Source: Bradysia coprophila (lineage: Eukaryota; Arthropoda; Insecta; Diptera; Sciaridae). Taken from it: a stretch of DNA of 64,000 nt. The notes under the pieces are model-generated. The model saw only the letters and a list, made by a program, of their open reading frames with translations. It did not search any database and was not told where the DNA came from. Shown here piece after piece: positions 39,701-47,392 of the stretch; positions within the stretch are counted from its first letter, which is position 1; each line of letters begins with the position of its first letter. The DNA is taken from NCBI RefSeq assembly GCF_014529535.1, contig NW_023503555.1, positions 2,294,001-2,358,000 on the forward strand, read 5' to 3'. Made by a program: the position numbers and the translations under genes.

Positions 39701-42700
39701 TTGCAGGAGATAAACTCTATTACTAACGTGAACACAGATTTAAGGTGTATGCAGCACATCCATTCAACCATCTGTATCGTTTGAAGACGATGGTGCACTG
39801 AGATAAACATGGATTCCATTGCAGTAGTTCCAACAATTTTTGTCGAGTTTGAATTTTACCTCTGAGCTGATGTGTCATATTACGATATTCAAGTTCGAAT
39901 AGAACGGAATGTAAATGAATTTTTCGCAATTCCGGTCCATAATCATCACCTTTCCATGCATCCATTTAATGTCGTTTTGAAGGTATTTATTTCACAGTGC
40001 GTTTTTGATTATTTTTTTCGCACTTGGGCTTTTTCACATTTTTTTCGCACGCTACATAGCTTAGTACCTTTAAGAAAGACTAAATAAAAACTTTGCACAG
40101 ACCAGGATTTGAACATCCAACACCAAAATTCTTCCAAACACCAAGCAACGACCATAGCCATTCGGCAACAGAGCCACACAATTATACAGAACGTATTGTT
40201 GAAGCGTACATACTAAGCATTGACTACTTGATTTTATTTAGCGCGTCTCTGTACATCACATTGCAATGTGTATATAGTGCAGGTTGCTTGATCGTTCAAA
40301 TGAATTCATGTTTGCATGTGAATGTTTGGTAGAAATTTTGTTAATATTTTGCATTGGAAAGGTGATTATGGCCCGAAATTGCGAAAAACGTTGTATCTAC
40401 CACGGTAGGTATGAAGGTATTTTTTCGCACACGACGTCTTGTCGACCTCGGCTTCGCCTCGGATCGACAATCGACATCTAGTGCGAAAAAATACCTTCAT
40501 ACCTACCTTGGTAGATAAATAACTATTTATTTATGCAAAAGAGTCATACTGGCTAAATCAGAGTTTTTAGTCATCATTTGGAGACTATATGCTTCACCAT
40601 CTGATCTGATGTTTACGAGTTTTTGATTAAAATATCTGCCATGCCGAATACACCACCACTGGGGGCATTGAGGGATTTCTTATGTCATTTTAAAAGAAAA
40701 AGTTTTTTTTCCCACACAAAGACATAAAAATGACTTTCACTGCACGTGTACCATTTTCAGACTGTCAAAGCTTCGTTCTGTCTCAGAATTTTGACCAAAT
40801 TATTTGAAAATCTTTTACTTCGTTAGTTTGAACAGATGGCTTACCGTATAAGAGGAAACAAGCCAGAGTCCATCGCTTATTTTTCTCGTCTCCGTCGATA
40901 ACAGATGACATAGTAATGGATGACATATTAGTTAGCAACGCACTTCAAGCATGAGCGTTACTCTAAATAGGGACTTGACAGTGTGTCATACAGCTGTAAT
41001 ACACTGTTAAAAAACCATTTCATACAAAATAGTACTCTATTTGGCAGCTGTCGACTATGATCACTTTTGCTTGCAGTGCGTTGTAGTTAGTCATGTTTAT
41101 GATTTTCAACCTTTGATTGTCTCCTCAGAGTTCACAATGTTCAACATTGAATGTTGTCTAATTTATGATTTCTCATTATTGAGATTGCAAAATGGAGAGA
41201 ATCTAGCTTTTCACAAAGTTATCTCTTCGGTTCGATAGTGTTTACGGTACAAAGCACATCCATTCAACCATTTGTAACTTTTGCAGACGATGATTCGATT
41301 CCATTGCAGTAGTTTCAAAACTTGTTGTCGAGTCTAAATTTTAACTATGAGCTTCATATGAGACTGAAACTCCTTAATTTTGAATGCGAAGTGGAATTTC
41401 ATCAAAGAAAATGAGATCGGGTACTCTTAATGACCAGATTATTGTGGTAGTTCAGGCAAACAAAGGCGAAAATTTAATTGGATTTTGACTTTGCCAAATT
41501 TTTGCTGAACGAAATTTTTCGCAGACTGAAACGGATAGAAATCTCCGTTGATCGCATCAAATAAAAGTAGTTACATGGTTGAATGAATCGTCAGTGCCAT
41601 TAAACCGTAAAATTGAATTAGGTACTTTTCGAAATAAAAAAACGAAAAAAAAGTGCCACAAAAGCCAGACGTACAGTACATCATGGTGTACCTATATATA
41701 ATCACAGAGATCCTTTCCAGTTGTGGCAGTCTCTGTGAACTTTTTTATTTTCATTTTTTTCCTCTGCCTGGCATTAAATTTGTCAGATACTACGCGACAT
41801 ATTCATAACACTTCCATGTTTTGAATATGCGCAATATCGCCAAGTATGGATGGATGCTTTTTTATACAACTGACGATATATCTGAACCATCTGAACTGAA
41901 TGTACCAAAAGACCTCTGTACTAATTCACAAATGATACCAACTCTCAATATCCTCAACACAGACACCATATTCTCCCCCCATGTAATTATAGTATAGTAT
42001 AGTACCTGTATTACAGTCTTTCTGGGTCCATGACTATGTTGAGGATGCGTAATAGCCGTTTGCATTGGCAATGGCAGCGATAAAGGTAATTTTGGTGCCA
42101 ATTTATCGGTTTGCTGTGCATTATTGGTATTATTAGCCCGTACAAGATCTAATGCCAACAATGCTTTCGGTGCACCAGGCGTAAAATACACTTGCTGCTG
42201 ATTGTGTTGGATATTTTTGTTTTTGTCAACAACTAACGGATGAATGGCGTCCACCAATGGCTGCCGAAATGTTGCCGTTGGTAGATTTGCTGCCTTGTTT
42301 TTATTGTTGTCCAATTTCTTTTTCCCATGCGATGCAGCCAATCGTTTCCAGGACAGAGCGTTTATGAACAGCGAATGCTTTTTCAGATTCTTCTCCAACG
42401 CATTCTTTTCCGACAAAATTCTCGCACTGTCCATATTACGTTCCGATGCAGTCGGATTGATGTTGTTCCCATTGTTGTTGATGTGGTTGTTGTGTGTCTG
42501 ACCCATCAAAACTAGATTCGCGTTGTTATTAGGCACAGGACATAAAGATTTGTTATTTTCGCGATTTTTCACATTGTTTAGCTGTTCGTAGGAGAAATTA
42601 TTTAACGGATAATCGGCCGAGCTCGATGTGCTCAGACCGCTGCTATGATGGTGTGTCGAATAGACTGGACGACGTTCTCTTGGACTGAAAGACAGTACGG

Positions 42701-42707
42701 TACCCAT
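27725..42707 (-). CDS. Cdk5alpha: Cdk5 activator p35 homologue (Cdk5alpha)
   Basis: Non-cyclin activator of the neuronal kinase Cdk5. Four coding exons: 42707-42006, 29398-29261, 28151-27946 and 27875-27725 (TGA), all GT-AG and in phase, giving 398 aa. Exon 1 begins [17 protein letters not shown], with Gly2 positioned for N-myristoylation as in p35. It then carries [16 protein letters not shown], the conserved basic segment, in an Asn-rich linker. Exons 2-4 form the cyclin-fold activating domain: [36 protein letters not shown], then [35 protein letters not shown] and [19 protein letters not shown]. Intron 1 is 12.6 kb and holds the nested transposons described here. Introns 2 (1109 bp) and 3 (70 bp) are simple. 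No exon is interrupted by an insertion. The start is the first ATG and matches the family. Confidence 0.95.
29686..29816. mobile_element. hAT-type non-autonomous element
   Basis: Ends CAGGGACTATTTTTAGGA and (reverse complement) CAGGGAATATTTTTGGG. It is flanked by perfect 8-bp duplications ATTCAGCA (29678-29685 and 29817-29824), the size and end type (CAGGG) expected of hAT. It lies in Cdk5alpha intron 1. A CAGGGCCTATTTT end also occurs at 28233 and 29445. Confidence 0.85.
30135..30292 (+). mobile_element. Family A element copy
   Basis: Contains TTACTTCATTTGATCTAAAT, CTTTTACTTCATTTGTTTTA, GGCTATATAAGAATATAGAG and TGTCGATAACAGATGATCGT. Confidence 0.75.
30309..30360 (+). promoter_or_regulatory. 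Possible TATA-type promoter
   Basis: TATATAAAGG at 30309-30318 sits just after a family A copy and is followed by a GC-containing stretch unlike its surroundings. No convincing ORF follows, so this may be chance or a relic of an element promoter. Confidence 0.2.
31185..31292 (+). mobile_element. Family A element copy (duplicated partner of 40800)
   Basis: CTTTTACTTCATTGGTTTGA and CTATCGATAACAGATGACAT. The same flanks at 40800-40912 show it was present before the local duplication. Confidence 0.75.
31660..32344. repeat. Internal 48-bp inverted repeat pair in the RT element
   Basis: 31660-31707 and 32297-32344 are perfect 48-bp reverse complements (outer edge ACGAGAAAACCATC) separated by 589 bp. 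The right copy supplies the ATG and first codons of the RT ORF (ATG GTT TTC TCG). No direct duplication flanks the pair, so whether this is a nested insertion or part of the element is unresolved. Confidence 0.8.
31941..32147 (-). pseudogene. Transposase-like C-terminal fragment
   Basis: An antisense frame between the 48-bp repeats reads [35 protein letters not shown] and [16 protein letters not shown]. From memory, this pattern (VPEF...GFYSEQ..ESVH..F...W.KYKV) is typical of the C-terminal end of proteins from certain DNA transposons; I cannot name the superfamily. Only about 65 residues remain and the catalytic part is missing, so it is probably a relic. Confidence 0.45.
32332..34473 (+). 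CDS. Reverse transcriptase with C-terminal PD-(D/E)XK-like endonuclease
   Basis: 713-aa intact frame from ATG 32332 to TAA 34471. It opens with [16 protein letters not shown], which in relatives I recall is internal, so the N-terminus looks truncated or replaced. RT motifs are complete: [17 protein letters not shown] (70-85), [18 protein letters not shown], motif A KFDFGNAF (Asp137), motif B QQGDPLGP (189-196), motif C YLDD (218-221) and motif [13 protein letters not shown]. Then follows a Cys/His cluster (C519, H522, C524, C526, H536, C540, H550) and an endonuclease-like block [12 protein letters not shown] (P583-D584) with WDVTV (Asp600, Thr602). This resembles the restriction-like endonucleases that follow Cys/His motifs in some non-LTR elements. 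The C-terminus holds [16 protein letters not shown]. Similar RT/endonuclease ORFs are, as I recall, common and unclassified in invertebrate genomes. The preserved frame implies recent activity or selection. Confidence 0.9.
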   Translation: MVFSSGGIGGLRPRHLKDLISFTCGESANRLLRAIASLVDIVKYGKVQHDVCRIFFGASLTALMKGEDDVRPIAVGIVWRRLTGKIACYNVRDNLVQKLKPFQLGFGVKGGAEALVHAVRQFCTADHGEPIALVKFDFGNAFNNMFRKFMLGEVKDICPELLPLLQQSYRLISNLYFLDEPLFSKRGFQQGDPLGPPGFCIGIMRMTHSLSSRLNGWYLDDGCVGDVLSVVLSDIRKVLAFCELSGLPLNTNKCEVFFINASGDDETRMYAEISALLPGIKKVDESTLEILGSPIFESGLERMFSSKIEAIKLMCDRLKLMDVHPALCVSLGSCRFNYLLRSSKAFLLVDRLKEVDEIFRSTLEAITNVKMGDFQWSQASLPLSFGGLGIRKVEDLASPAYLSSVYSSSELSNQLLEKFDFKIIDDAILGLIEVIPRDFVPQSDENKKVQKNWDIPRIMDKFGCMLESSEPVTRARLLASSTKESSKWLQVVPSSQLGLLLDNNTARISVGLRLGSQLCEEHKCLCSKMVKKDGLHGLSCKKSGGWIPGHDEINKIFSHAFSSAGFPNIIQPPGISRDDGKRPDGVTLIPWSHGRPILWDVTVRDTLAPSYVNESSKKAGAIADNAERHKHNHYQLLKENYFFTPIAFESLGSMGPETRIFIKKLGSLMRRASGESRSMDYLLQKVSIAIQRRNASCILGTLGTNRIDDFYLL
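34539..34555 (+). promoter_or_regulatory. Polyadenylation signal of the RT gene
   Basis: AATAAA at 34539-34544, 66 bases after the stop codon, followed by TCATAAAAAAA that runs directly into the right terminal repeat. Confidence 0.5.
35057..35174. repeat. Long hairpin with GC-rich centre
   Basis: Arms 35057-35096 and 35135-35174 (TACAGAAGAGCCTATGTGAA against TTTACATAGGCTCTGCTGTA) enclose a spacer containing TTCGCCTTCGGCTCACACGC. Confidence 0.8.
35303..35419. repeat. Long hairpin with GC-rich centre
   Basis: Arms 35303-35352 and 35370-35419 (CTACCTTGGTGTATATTTCG against CGAGAAATATACACCAAGGT) flank ACGAGCGCCAGCGAGTG. Confidence 0.85.
35506..39287 (-). mobile_element. P-superfamily transposon, apparently complete
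   Basis: 3782 bp, flanked by an exact 8-bp duplication AATTAAGC (35498-35505 and 39288-39295), the size used by P elements. The terminal inverted repeat begins CAATGACATTATAGTGGGAT on the left and CAAAGACATATTAGTGGGAT on the right (about 27 bp, three mismatches; a shared 16-bp core ends in GATAGACAGG). It carries a five-exon transposase gene with no visible disruption. It lies in Cdk5alpha intron 1, on the same strand as the host gene. Confidence 0.92.
35750..39059 (-). CDS. P-element-type THAP transposase
   Basis: Five exons: 39059-38983, 38921-38634, 38577-38348, 38292-37943 and 37780-35750 (stop). All are GT-AG with matching phases, giving 991 aa. The N-terminal THAP zinc finger runs across exons 1-2: C4-x4-C9, FP at 27-28, W37, C60-x2-H63 and the AVPTIF signature. 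Exon 4 supplies a basic, Leu-rich coiled coil ([20 protein letters not shown]) for dimerisation. Exon 5 holds the RNase H-like core: CMAIDEM (D412), LIFDGAATN (D504), [12 protein letters not shown] (H543, the position where GTP-binding sequence is inserted in P transposases) and [15 protein letters not shown] (E737). These fit the D-D-E triad of the P/THAP9 family. Long relative to Drosophila P (about 750 aa). No frameshift or stop was found in the coding path. Somatic retention of the 37781-37942 intron would truncate the protein, as with P intron 3. Confidence 0.9.
39485..39565 (+). repeat. tRNA-like sequence followed by T14 (SINE head or decayed tRNA)
   Basis: TAGTGGTCAGCATG resembles a Pol III A box, CGTGTTCGCTTCC resembles a B box about 40 bases later, and 14 Ts follow. 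The acceptor stem does not close well, so a functional tRNA is unlikely. Confidence 0.35.
39920..40388. mobile_element. Inverted-repeat element in copy 2 of the duplication
   Basis: Ends TTTTTCGCAATTCCGGTCCA (left) and the reverse complement of TTTTTCGCAATTTCGGGCCA (right), about 38-40 bp each. It separates ACGGAATGTAAATGAA from the rest of copy 2, which resumes at 40508. The interior contains a tRNA-like sequence. Confidence 0.75.
40090..40170 (-). repeat. tRNA-like sequence (class II shape), probably SINE-derived
   Basis: On the - strand, TTGCCGAATGG (A box) and TGTTCAAATCCTGG (B box) are separated by a stretch long enough for a Leu/Ser-type variable arm. No clean acceptor stem. Confidence 0.4.
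40395..40516. repeat. Long hairpin with nested GC-rich palindrome
   Basis: Arms 40395-40431 and 40480-40516 (ATCTACCACGGTAGGTATGA against TCATACCTACCTTGGTAGAT). The spacer contains a second foldback, TGTCGACCTCGG CTTCG CCTCGGATCGACA. Confidence 0.85.
40800..40912 (+). mobile_element. Family A element copy (copy 2 of the duplication)
   Basis: CTTTTACTTCGTTAGTTTGA and CGTCGATAACAGATGACATA. Orthologous in position to 31185-31292. Confidence 0.75.
40936..41083. mobile_element. Family C element with 7-bp duplication
   Basis: Ends CAACGCACTTCAAGCATGAG and (reverse complement) CAACGCACTGCAAGCAAAAG. Flanked by TAGTTAG on both sides (40929-40935 and 41084-41090). Confidence 0.8.
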
Positions 42708-43260
42708 ACTTGTGCTAAATTATTTCCGATGTTTCGTTTCGTGTTCCACTTTTATCTTTAAATTAAATTTAACTTTTCGCACTAAACAATTGAACTATTA
42801 CGAATGACACTGACACCAAAAAAATAAAACAACACAAATACTTCACAGACTTCACCTAGTTAATGCTTCATCCGCACCACAATTCCATACAATCGTTTGG
42901 TCACACCAAATATTTTTCATTTGCTTACTCGGGTGGATACAGCAAAAACTGCGAATTTTATCACTAAACTTTGTCCGTCGTTCGAATTCTCCAATGTCTA
43001 CGATATCAAATCGACAATATCACAGACGGCACAGCGGATCCATTTTTATTATTCAGTTTTCCATCAATGGTCTTTTATGTTGGAAAATTTCTTATTCAAT
43101 TTCGACCGAAGTAAAAATGACGATAAAGAGGGTGAAGTCTTTTATTGTTTAGCTATCCGAATACAGTTCGCGAGCTTGTTTTTCGAGAAACAGAGAATCC
43201 CGAAGATCGATCGAAGAATTGACGCAGACGCTTTCGGGTGGCATTTCGGTGTATAATGCA
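42708..43260 (-). promoter_or_regulatory. Cdk5alpha 5' UTR / promoter region
   Basis: DNA directly upstream of the Cdk5alpha start codon on the - strand. No defined core element is evident. Additional non-coding 5' exons further right cannot be excluded. Confidence 0.3.
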
Positions 43261-44133
43261 AATACGTAATAGGGCATACAGAAAAACACATCCATAACAA
43301 CTTGCTTGTGCGAAGTTTTCCACCCTTCATACAAACGCACACACACACATAGAGAGAGAGAAACACTGGAACACACACGCTCGCATTTTTATCAGGGTTG
43401 TCATGTATGTATGATACATATTTAGAACACCCCCCATATAGAAAATGTTCGTATTTTCCATTCATATATATAAGCCATCATCATAAGCCCCTGTTAAAAT
43501 TGCTTTCGTTGTGTTAAATAGTAGAAATTCGATGGGGCTGCTTTTGCATATTTTCAAATAATATTATTGGCTTTATGTTATGGTATCTTAACGGCTGGCT
43601 GTGTATTTTAACACAATTTGCAATTTATTTTGAAAGAAGTGTATTTTCTCCTAGCATTCACATAGCGTTATATGCCATGGACTACGTACAATATAGCCAT
43701 CACTTTGCTGCTGCTGGTATGAAATTATGACCTATCGATCGATACTATCGGAGTCAAAATGTTATTTAACGAGCTCTACGTTTATCTCGCCATCTAATTA
43801 TGTTGTTCCCGAACAATTATGATTAGAGTTTACATTGGTGATACCGTAAGGTTATTAAGGATCCTTCTGGCAGGCGTTGTTGTTTCAATGACACTCAACT
43901 TTTCTTAGTTGTCTAGTCGTTTCTTTCGTTGTTTTTATATTACACTCTTTCAGTGAGAGTCGGGCTGATTTAAGTGATTATCGGGAGGAACTTGACGCTA
44001 CAACAGAATTACTATTGTACTGGAGGACTTGATTATCTGATATTCAAAAGCAACATGAACGACAGCCTGAAACGGAAAGTATACGTTAAAATTAACGAAA
44101 GCGTCCGATAGTAAACTGAAAGTAGCACAACGA
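43261..44133. other. No gene seen; short CA/GA repeat
   Basis: A CACACACACACATAGAGAGAGAG simple-sequence run occurs near 43337-43361. Otherwise AT-rich DNA without recognisable features. Confidence 0.4.
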
Positions 44134-44332
44134 CACGGCAGAGTAAAGTAACCCAGACAAGAGCAGTCGACGAGGGACCTACATTCATAAGTCGGACTTT
44201 GATTTTGGTGCAAAACGCTTTCTAATACGAATGCATGAATCGAATACGTGAACGATTATAACGGGATTTAGGTCCCTTCATTGAAAGCATTTTCGTCGTC
44301 TGCTCCTGACTCGTTCACTTTATTCTGTCGTG
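44134..44332. mobile_element. Family E element, second copy
   Basis: Ends CACGGCAGAGTAAAGTAACC and (reverse complement) CACGACAGAATAAAGTGAAC. Flanks ACAACGA (44127-44133) and ACAGCGA (44333-44339) are a 7-bp duplication with one change, the same length as at 19504. Confidence 0.7.
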
Positions 44333-45074
44333 ACAGCGAGCAATGGAACGGATTATGCTTAGGATTTCGCTCAGAGATAAAATAACAAATCAGTGGATTC
44401 GTCAACAAATGAAAGTCGTTGATGTAATGGAAAGGAGAGCATCTCTGAAATATGTAATTGGGCAGGAGACATAGCACGGATGGTGGACCAAAGCCATCAT
44501 GAATTGGAGACCACAGCACACACGAATTGACAAGAAGTGGCATTCGATCGATTGAGATGGAAGCAGCCTTTATATGCCTATGTGAAGTATGTCTAACATT
44601 ATGCATCATATCGGAGAGGGAGTTTGGGCTTATGATCCGCGTCTTCGGCTTAGGATCACAATCACCAACTCATTTGGACACAGGTGCAATTATCTCCGAT
44701 CTCGATCATCGGCAATCAGCCATATGGTTCGGATGTGACGAAAAATGCATCTGTGATCGACCTAGACGACAAAAATAAGCTCCGGCTGAAGTTATCTCTT
44801 AAGTAGCAGAATGTGTGATGAGACAACTGAAGTAATAGATTTTGAACCAAACACTAAACGAACACTTGAAACAACTTAAATCACCAGATTTCATACAATA
44901 ATGTAATTTCATGGTAGTGTTGAACAAACGCACTTCAAAAGAAAATAGGGTACAAACTATGTTCAAATGTACTGCAGATGAAATCTATATTTTATCTCGA
45001 TCTGAGACGAGAAATTAGTACGTTAATTAGAACTCGTGCTAGAAACCCCACATTCACTAAAGAATAGCATTTTT
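44333..45074. other. No gene seen; family A fragment at 44815-44880
   Basis: A reversed family A fragment (CTGAAGTAATAGATTTTGAA, AACACTAAACGAACAC) occurs at 44815-44880, and a family C-like end (CAAACGCACTTCAAAAG) at 44927. ORFs here are unrecognised. Confidence 0.4.
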
Positions 45075-45185
45075 CCTAACGCATGTTAAGAGGCTTTTTT
45101 TTAGCGAACGAGAGGTTTTCAGCACAAGGCGGAGGCGAGTTCTGGAATCGATTTTGCTAAAAAAAACTCTTAGCATTAAGTTAGG
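45075..45185. repeat. Hairpin with GC-rich spacer
   Basis: Arms 45075-45105 (CCTAACGCATGTTAAGAGGC...) and 45156-45185 (..CTCTTAGCATTAAGTTAGG). The spacer includes GGCGGAGGCGAG. Confidence 0.7.
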
Positions 45186-47392
45186 AACAACGTTTTGTTT
45201 ATAGTGTGTCGGAAATGAGCGACGAATTCGCGATATTTCGACACTAGATAAACAAAGGTCTTTTAGTGCAAGATAGGATCAATGTTTGGTTTAATATCGT
45301 TTGGAATGTTAGCTTGAAAAGCCGTTGACTTAATAAATAAAAAAAATATTTTCTCGTGCGAGTGTCGAAAATATGCGACCATGCTGTGCGTTTCCCGCAC
45401 TAGATATCGAAAAATGGTTTTGGTTATGGAAAGTGAGCTAGGAGTTAAAAATGAAATTGAAAATCCATTTGAAATAGATAAATAGGATCATTCATTGTAC
45501 ATTGTACATACAAACTTTAACTTTAAAATGGTCTAAATTTGTATGAAAATTTGTTTCACCCAACCACCAAAACAGATTTCATTAAATCAGTACGAAAATG
45601 GGCTAGCAAAGAATTCAATAAATATCAAGAGGACAATTGTCGACGCCAAACTTTTGAGTGTTGATACTTCAAAGGAAATAGTTGTATGAAAAGAAGTACT
45701 TTTCGATTAAAACTTACAAGAAAATATGGGAAATAGATTGTTTTTAAACATGTACTACGTCCAGGAACGTTGAACACGCGTTGATCGATAGTTCTGTACA
45801 AATACAAAAGTAATTGCTGTCGACTTGTCTCACATTCTGTATCACAATAGCTGATGATACCACACTTGACATACTGTCCATCGCATATCCGTATTTATCC
45901 TTGTTACATGAGAATCAGTTGAATGAGAACACTAAACACTTAAAAAAACAGTGAAACAACTTAGCATTGAGATGAGATATAGAAAAGAGAAAATTATAAG
46001 AAATGATCAGAGCAGCTCGGGAAAAAAGAAGAAAAATTATGGATAAAATTCGCATTCAATAAAAGCAAGTTCACGGGATAACATCCCAGAATAACGACTT
46101 TTTTTATAACAATCCTCTTATGTTGCTCTTATCAAAAGTTTTATTGCATTCGACTGATGTTGTGACAGAAAATTACTTCCCTAGAGTAGGTTTGTTCCAA
46201 GGCTGTATAAATTGTCAAATTTGATCCATAGAACCATAACCTCAAAAATATTTTTGTGTAAATCTCGTAGGCGACGTTGCCATATTTGTATGAAACATCA
46301 CGTAGGCGATGTTGCTATGGACCAAATCATCGTAGTTCGGGTTGTCAAAGTTCGTGTTTACAGCTATTTGGAACAAACCTGTTCTAAATCAGAAATTACT
46401 CGTTAGCTGTCATTCACGCTACATGTTGTTGTCTTGTTTTCTCTCATGCAATAAAGCATTGTATTTCATATGGAGTGGTATTCTCGATCTCGCTTGAGGA
46501 TCCCACTACATATGAAATAAAGTACTATTACTACTGTTTTGCACACGTAAAATATAACATGTACACTCCTGTTCTTGGTTTCTCTGATTGAAAAAGTTTA
46601 CGAAATGAGAGGAATAGCAGTAACATTTCAAATGAAAAAAATGTCGTTGAGTTTCGCTTTCCATAAGTTGTGAGACTTCATTATGCATGTTTTAGCGAAT
46701 AAACATAATCTTTCGCTAGAAACAAAGTGGACCATCCTAATGCTTTTGGATCTATTGCATAATCACGCTCATATATTTCTATTTTAGTATCAAACAACCA
46801 AACGCAGTGTGTGCAGAACGCATCTGCGCTTATAAGACCTCATCACTCCTATTGACTTACCAATGTAACCACTTCAATCTGCATACAAAGTAGTTGCAAT
46901 CTTGAGCACCTTGATCACATGTGTGGACGAGATGTATTGACGGGACTGGCCGTCCACCAGAAGTAACCGAGTTTGATTCCTGTCTCAGCAAAATTCCACA
47001 TAGAATTGTACTTGCGAGTATATCGCATCAGTAGCGTCCTAAATTTCGCTTGAGCATAATATTTTGAGTATCTGCAGCGTGTTTGCCGGCTGCAACGATG
47101 AAAACACAGAATGACTCGTATTACGTAATCCAAACACGATGAATTTGTGTATATTTGTCTAACATATATTTAGGCCACATATCAGTTGTGCGCCTAACTT
47201 CCCTTAAAGAGTATCTGCATACTTTGAAGCGTGGTTCGGAGGTCACGTTAAGCCGGCGGTTCAGACTGAACTTGTTATTCGCCGTAAAAGGCTATTAGTG
47301 AGTGGATTGGGCATTAGATTTGATCTAACAATGAAATGAAAAATGCGAGAGATTTTCTTTCACAATATTTAATTCACTCAATTAATATTTAA
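45186..47392. other. No gene seen; small hairpin and possible LINE tail
   Basis: A short hairpin lies at 46462-46519 (TATTTCATATGGAGTGG against CCCACTACATATGAAATA). An imperfect inverted pair beginning TTGTTCCAAGGCTGTA spans about 46195-46378. 47218-47290 (GCGTGGTTCGGAGGTCACG...) resembles the 3' tail of a non-LTR retrotransposon, but no reverse transcriptase frame is present. Confidence 0.35.

Larger units (their letters stand above)
35434..39722. repeat. Inverted repeat pair framing the P-like transposon
   Basis: TTTATCTCCTGCAAGCTGAT at about 35438 is matched in reverse by ATCAGCTTGCAGGAGATAAA at about 39697, each with a CATACATTA extension (about 33 bp). This outer element invaded copy 1 of the local duplication: copy 2 runs uninterrupted across the site near 41228. 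The P-like transposon is nested inside it. Confidence 0.7.
30815..41360 (+). repeat. Tandem duplication inside Cdk5alpha intron 1, expanded by insertions
   Basis: Copy 1 pieces: 30815-31310, 35180-35290 and 39735-39900. Copy 2 pieces: 39876-39918, 40508-40930, 41095-41225 and 41245-41360. Shared phrases occur in the same order: ATTCAAGTTCGA.TAGAACGG, GAGTCATACTGG.TAAATCAG, ACACCACCACTGGGGGC, a family A element, TTTCTCATTATT.AGATTGC, AAGTTATCTCTTCGGTTCG, CACATCCATTCAACCAT and GATTCCATTGCAGTAGTT. Each copy carries different insertions, so the duplication is older than the elements. Confidence 0.8.

Noticed and set aside
43142..43465. Cys/Val-rich - strand ORFs
   Set aside because: Arise from the CA/GA simple repeat near 43340.
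47218..47290. LINE retrotransposon
   Set aside because: Only a tail-like phrase is recognisable from memory; no reverse transcriptase frame accompanies it.
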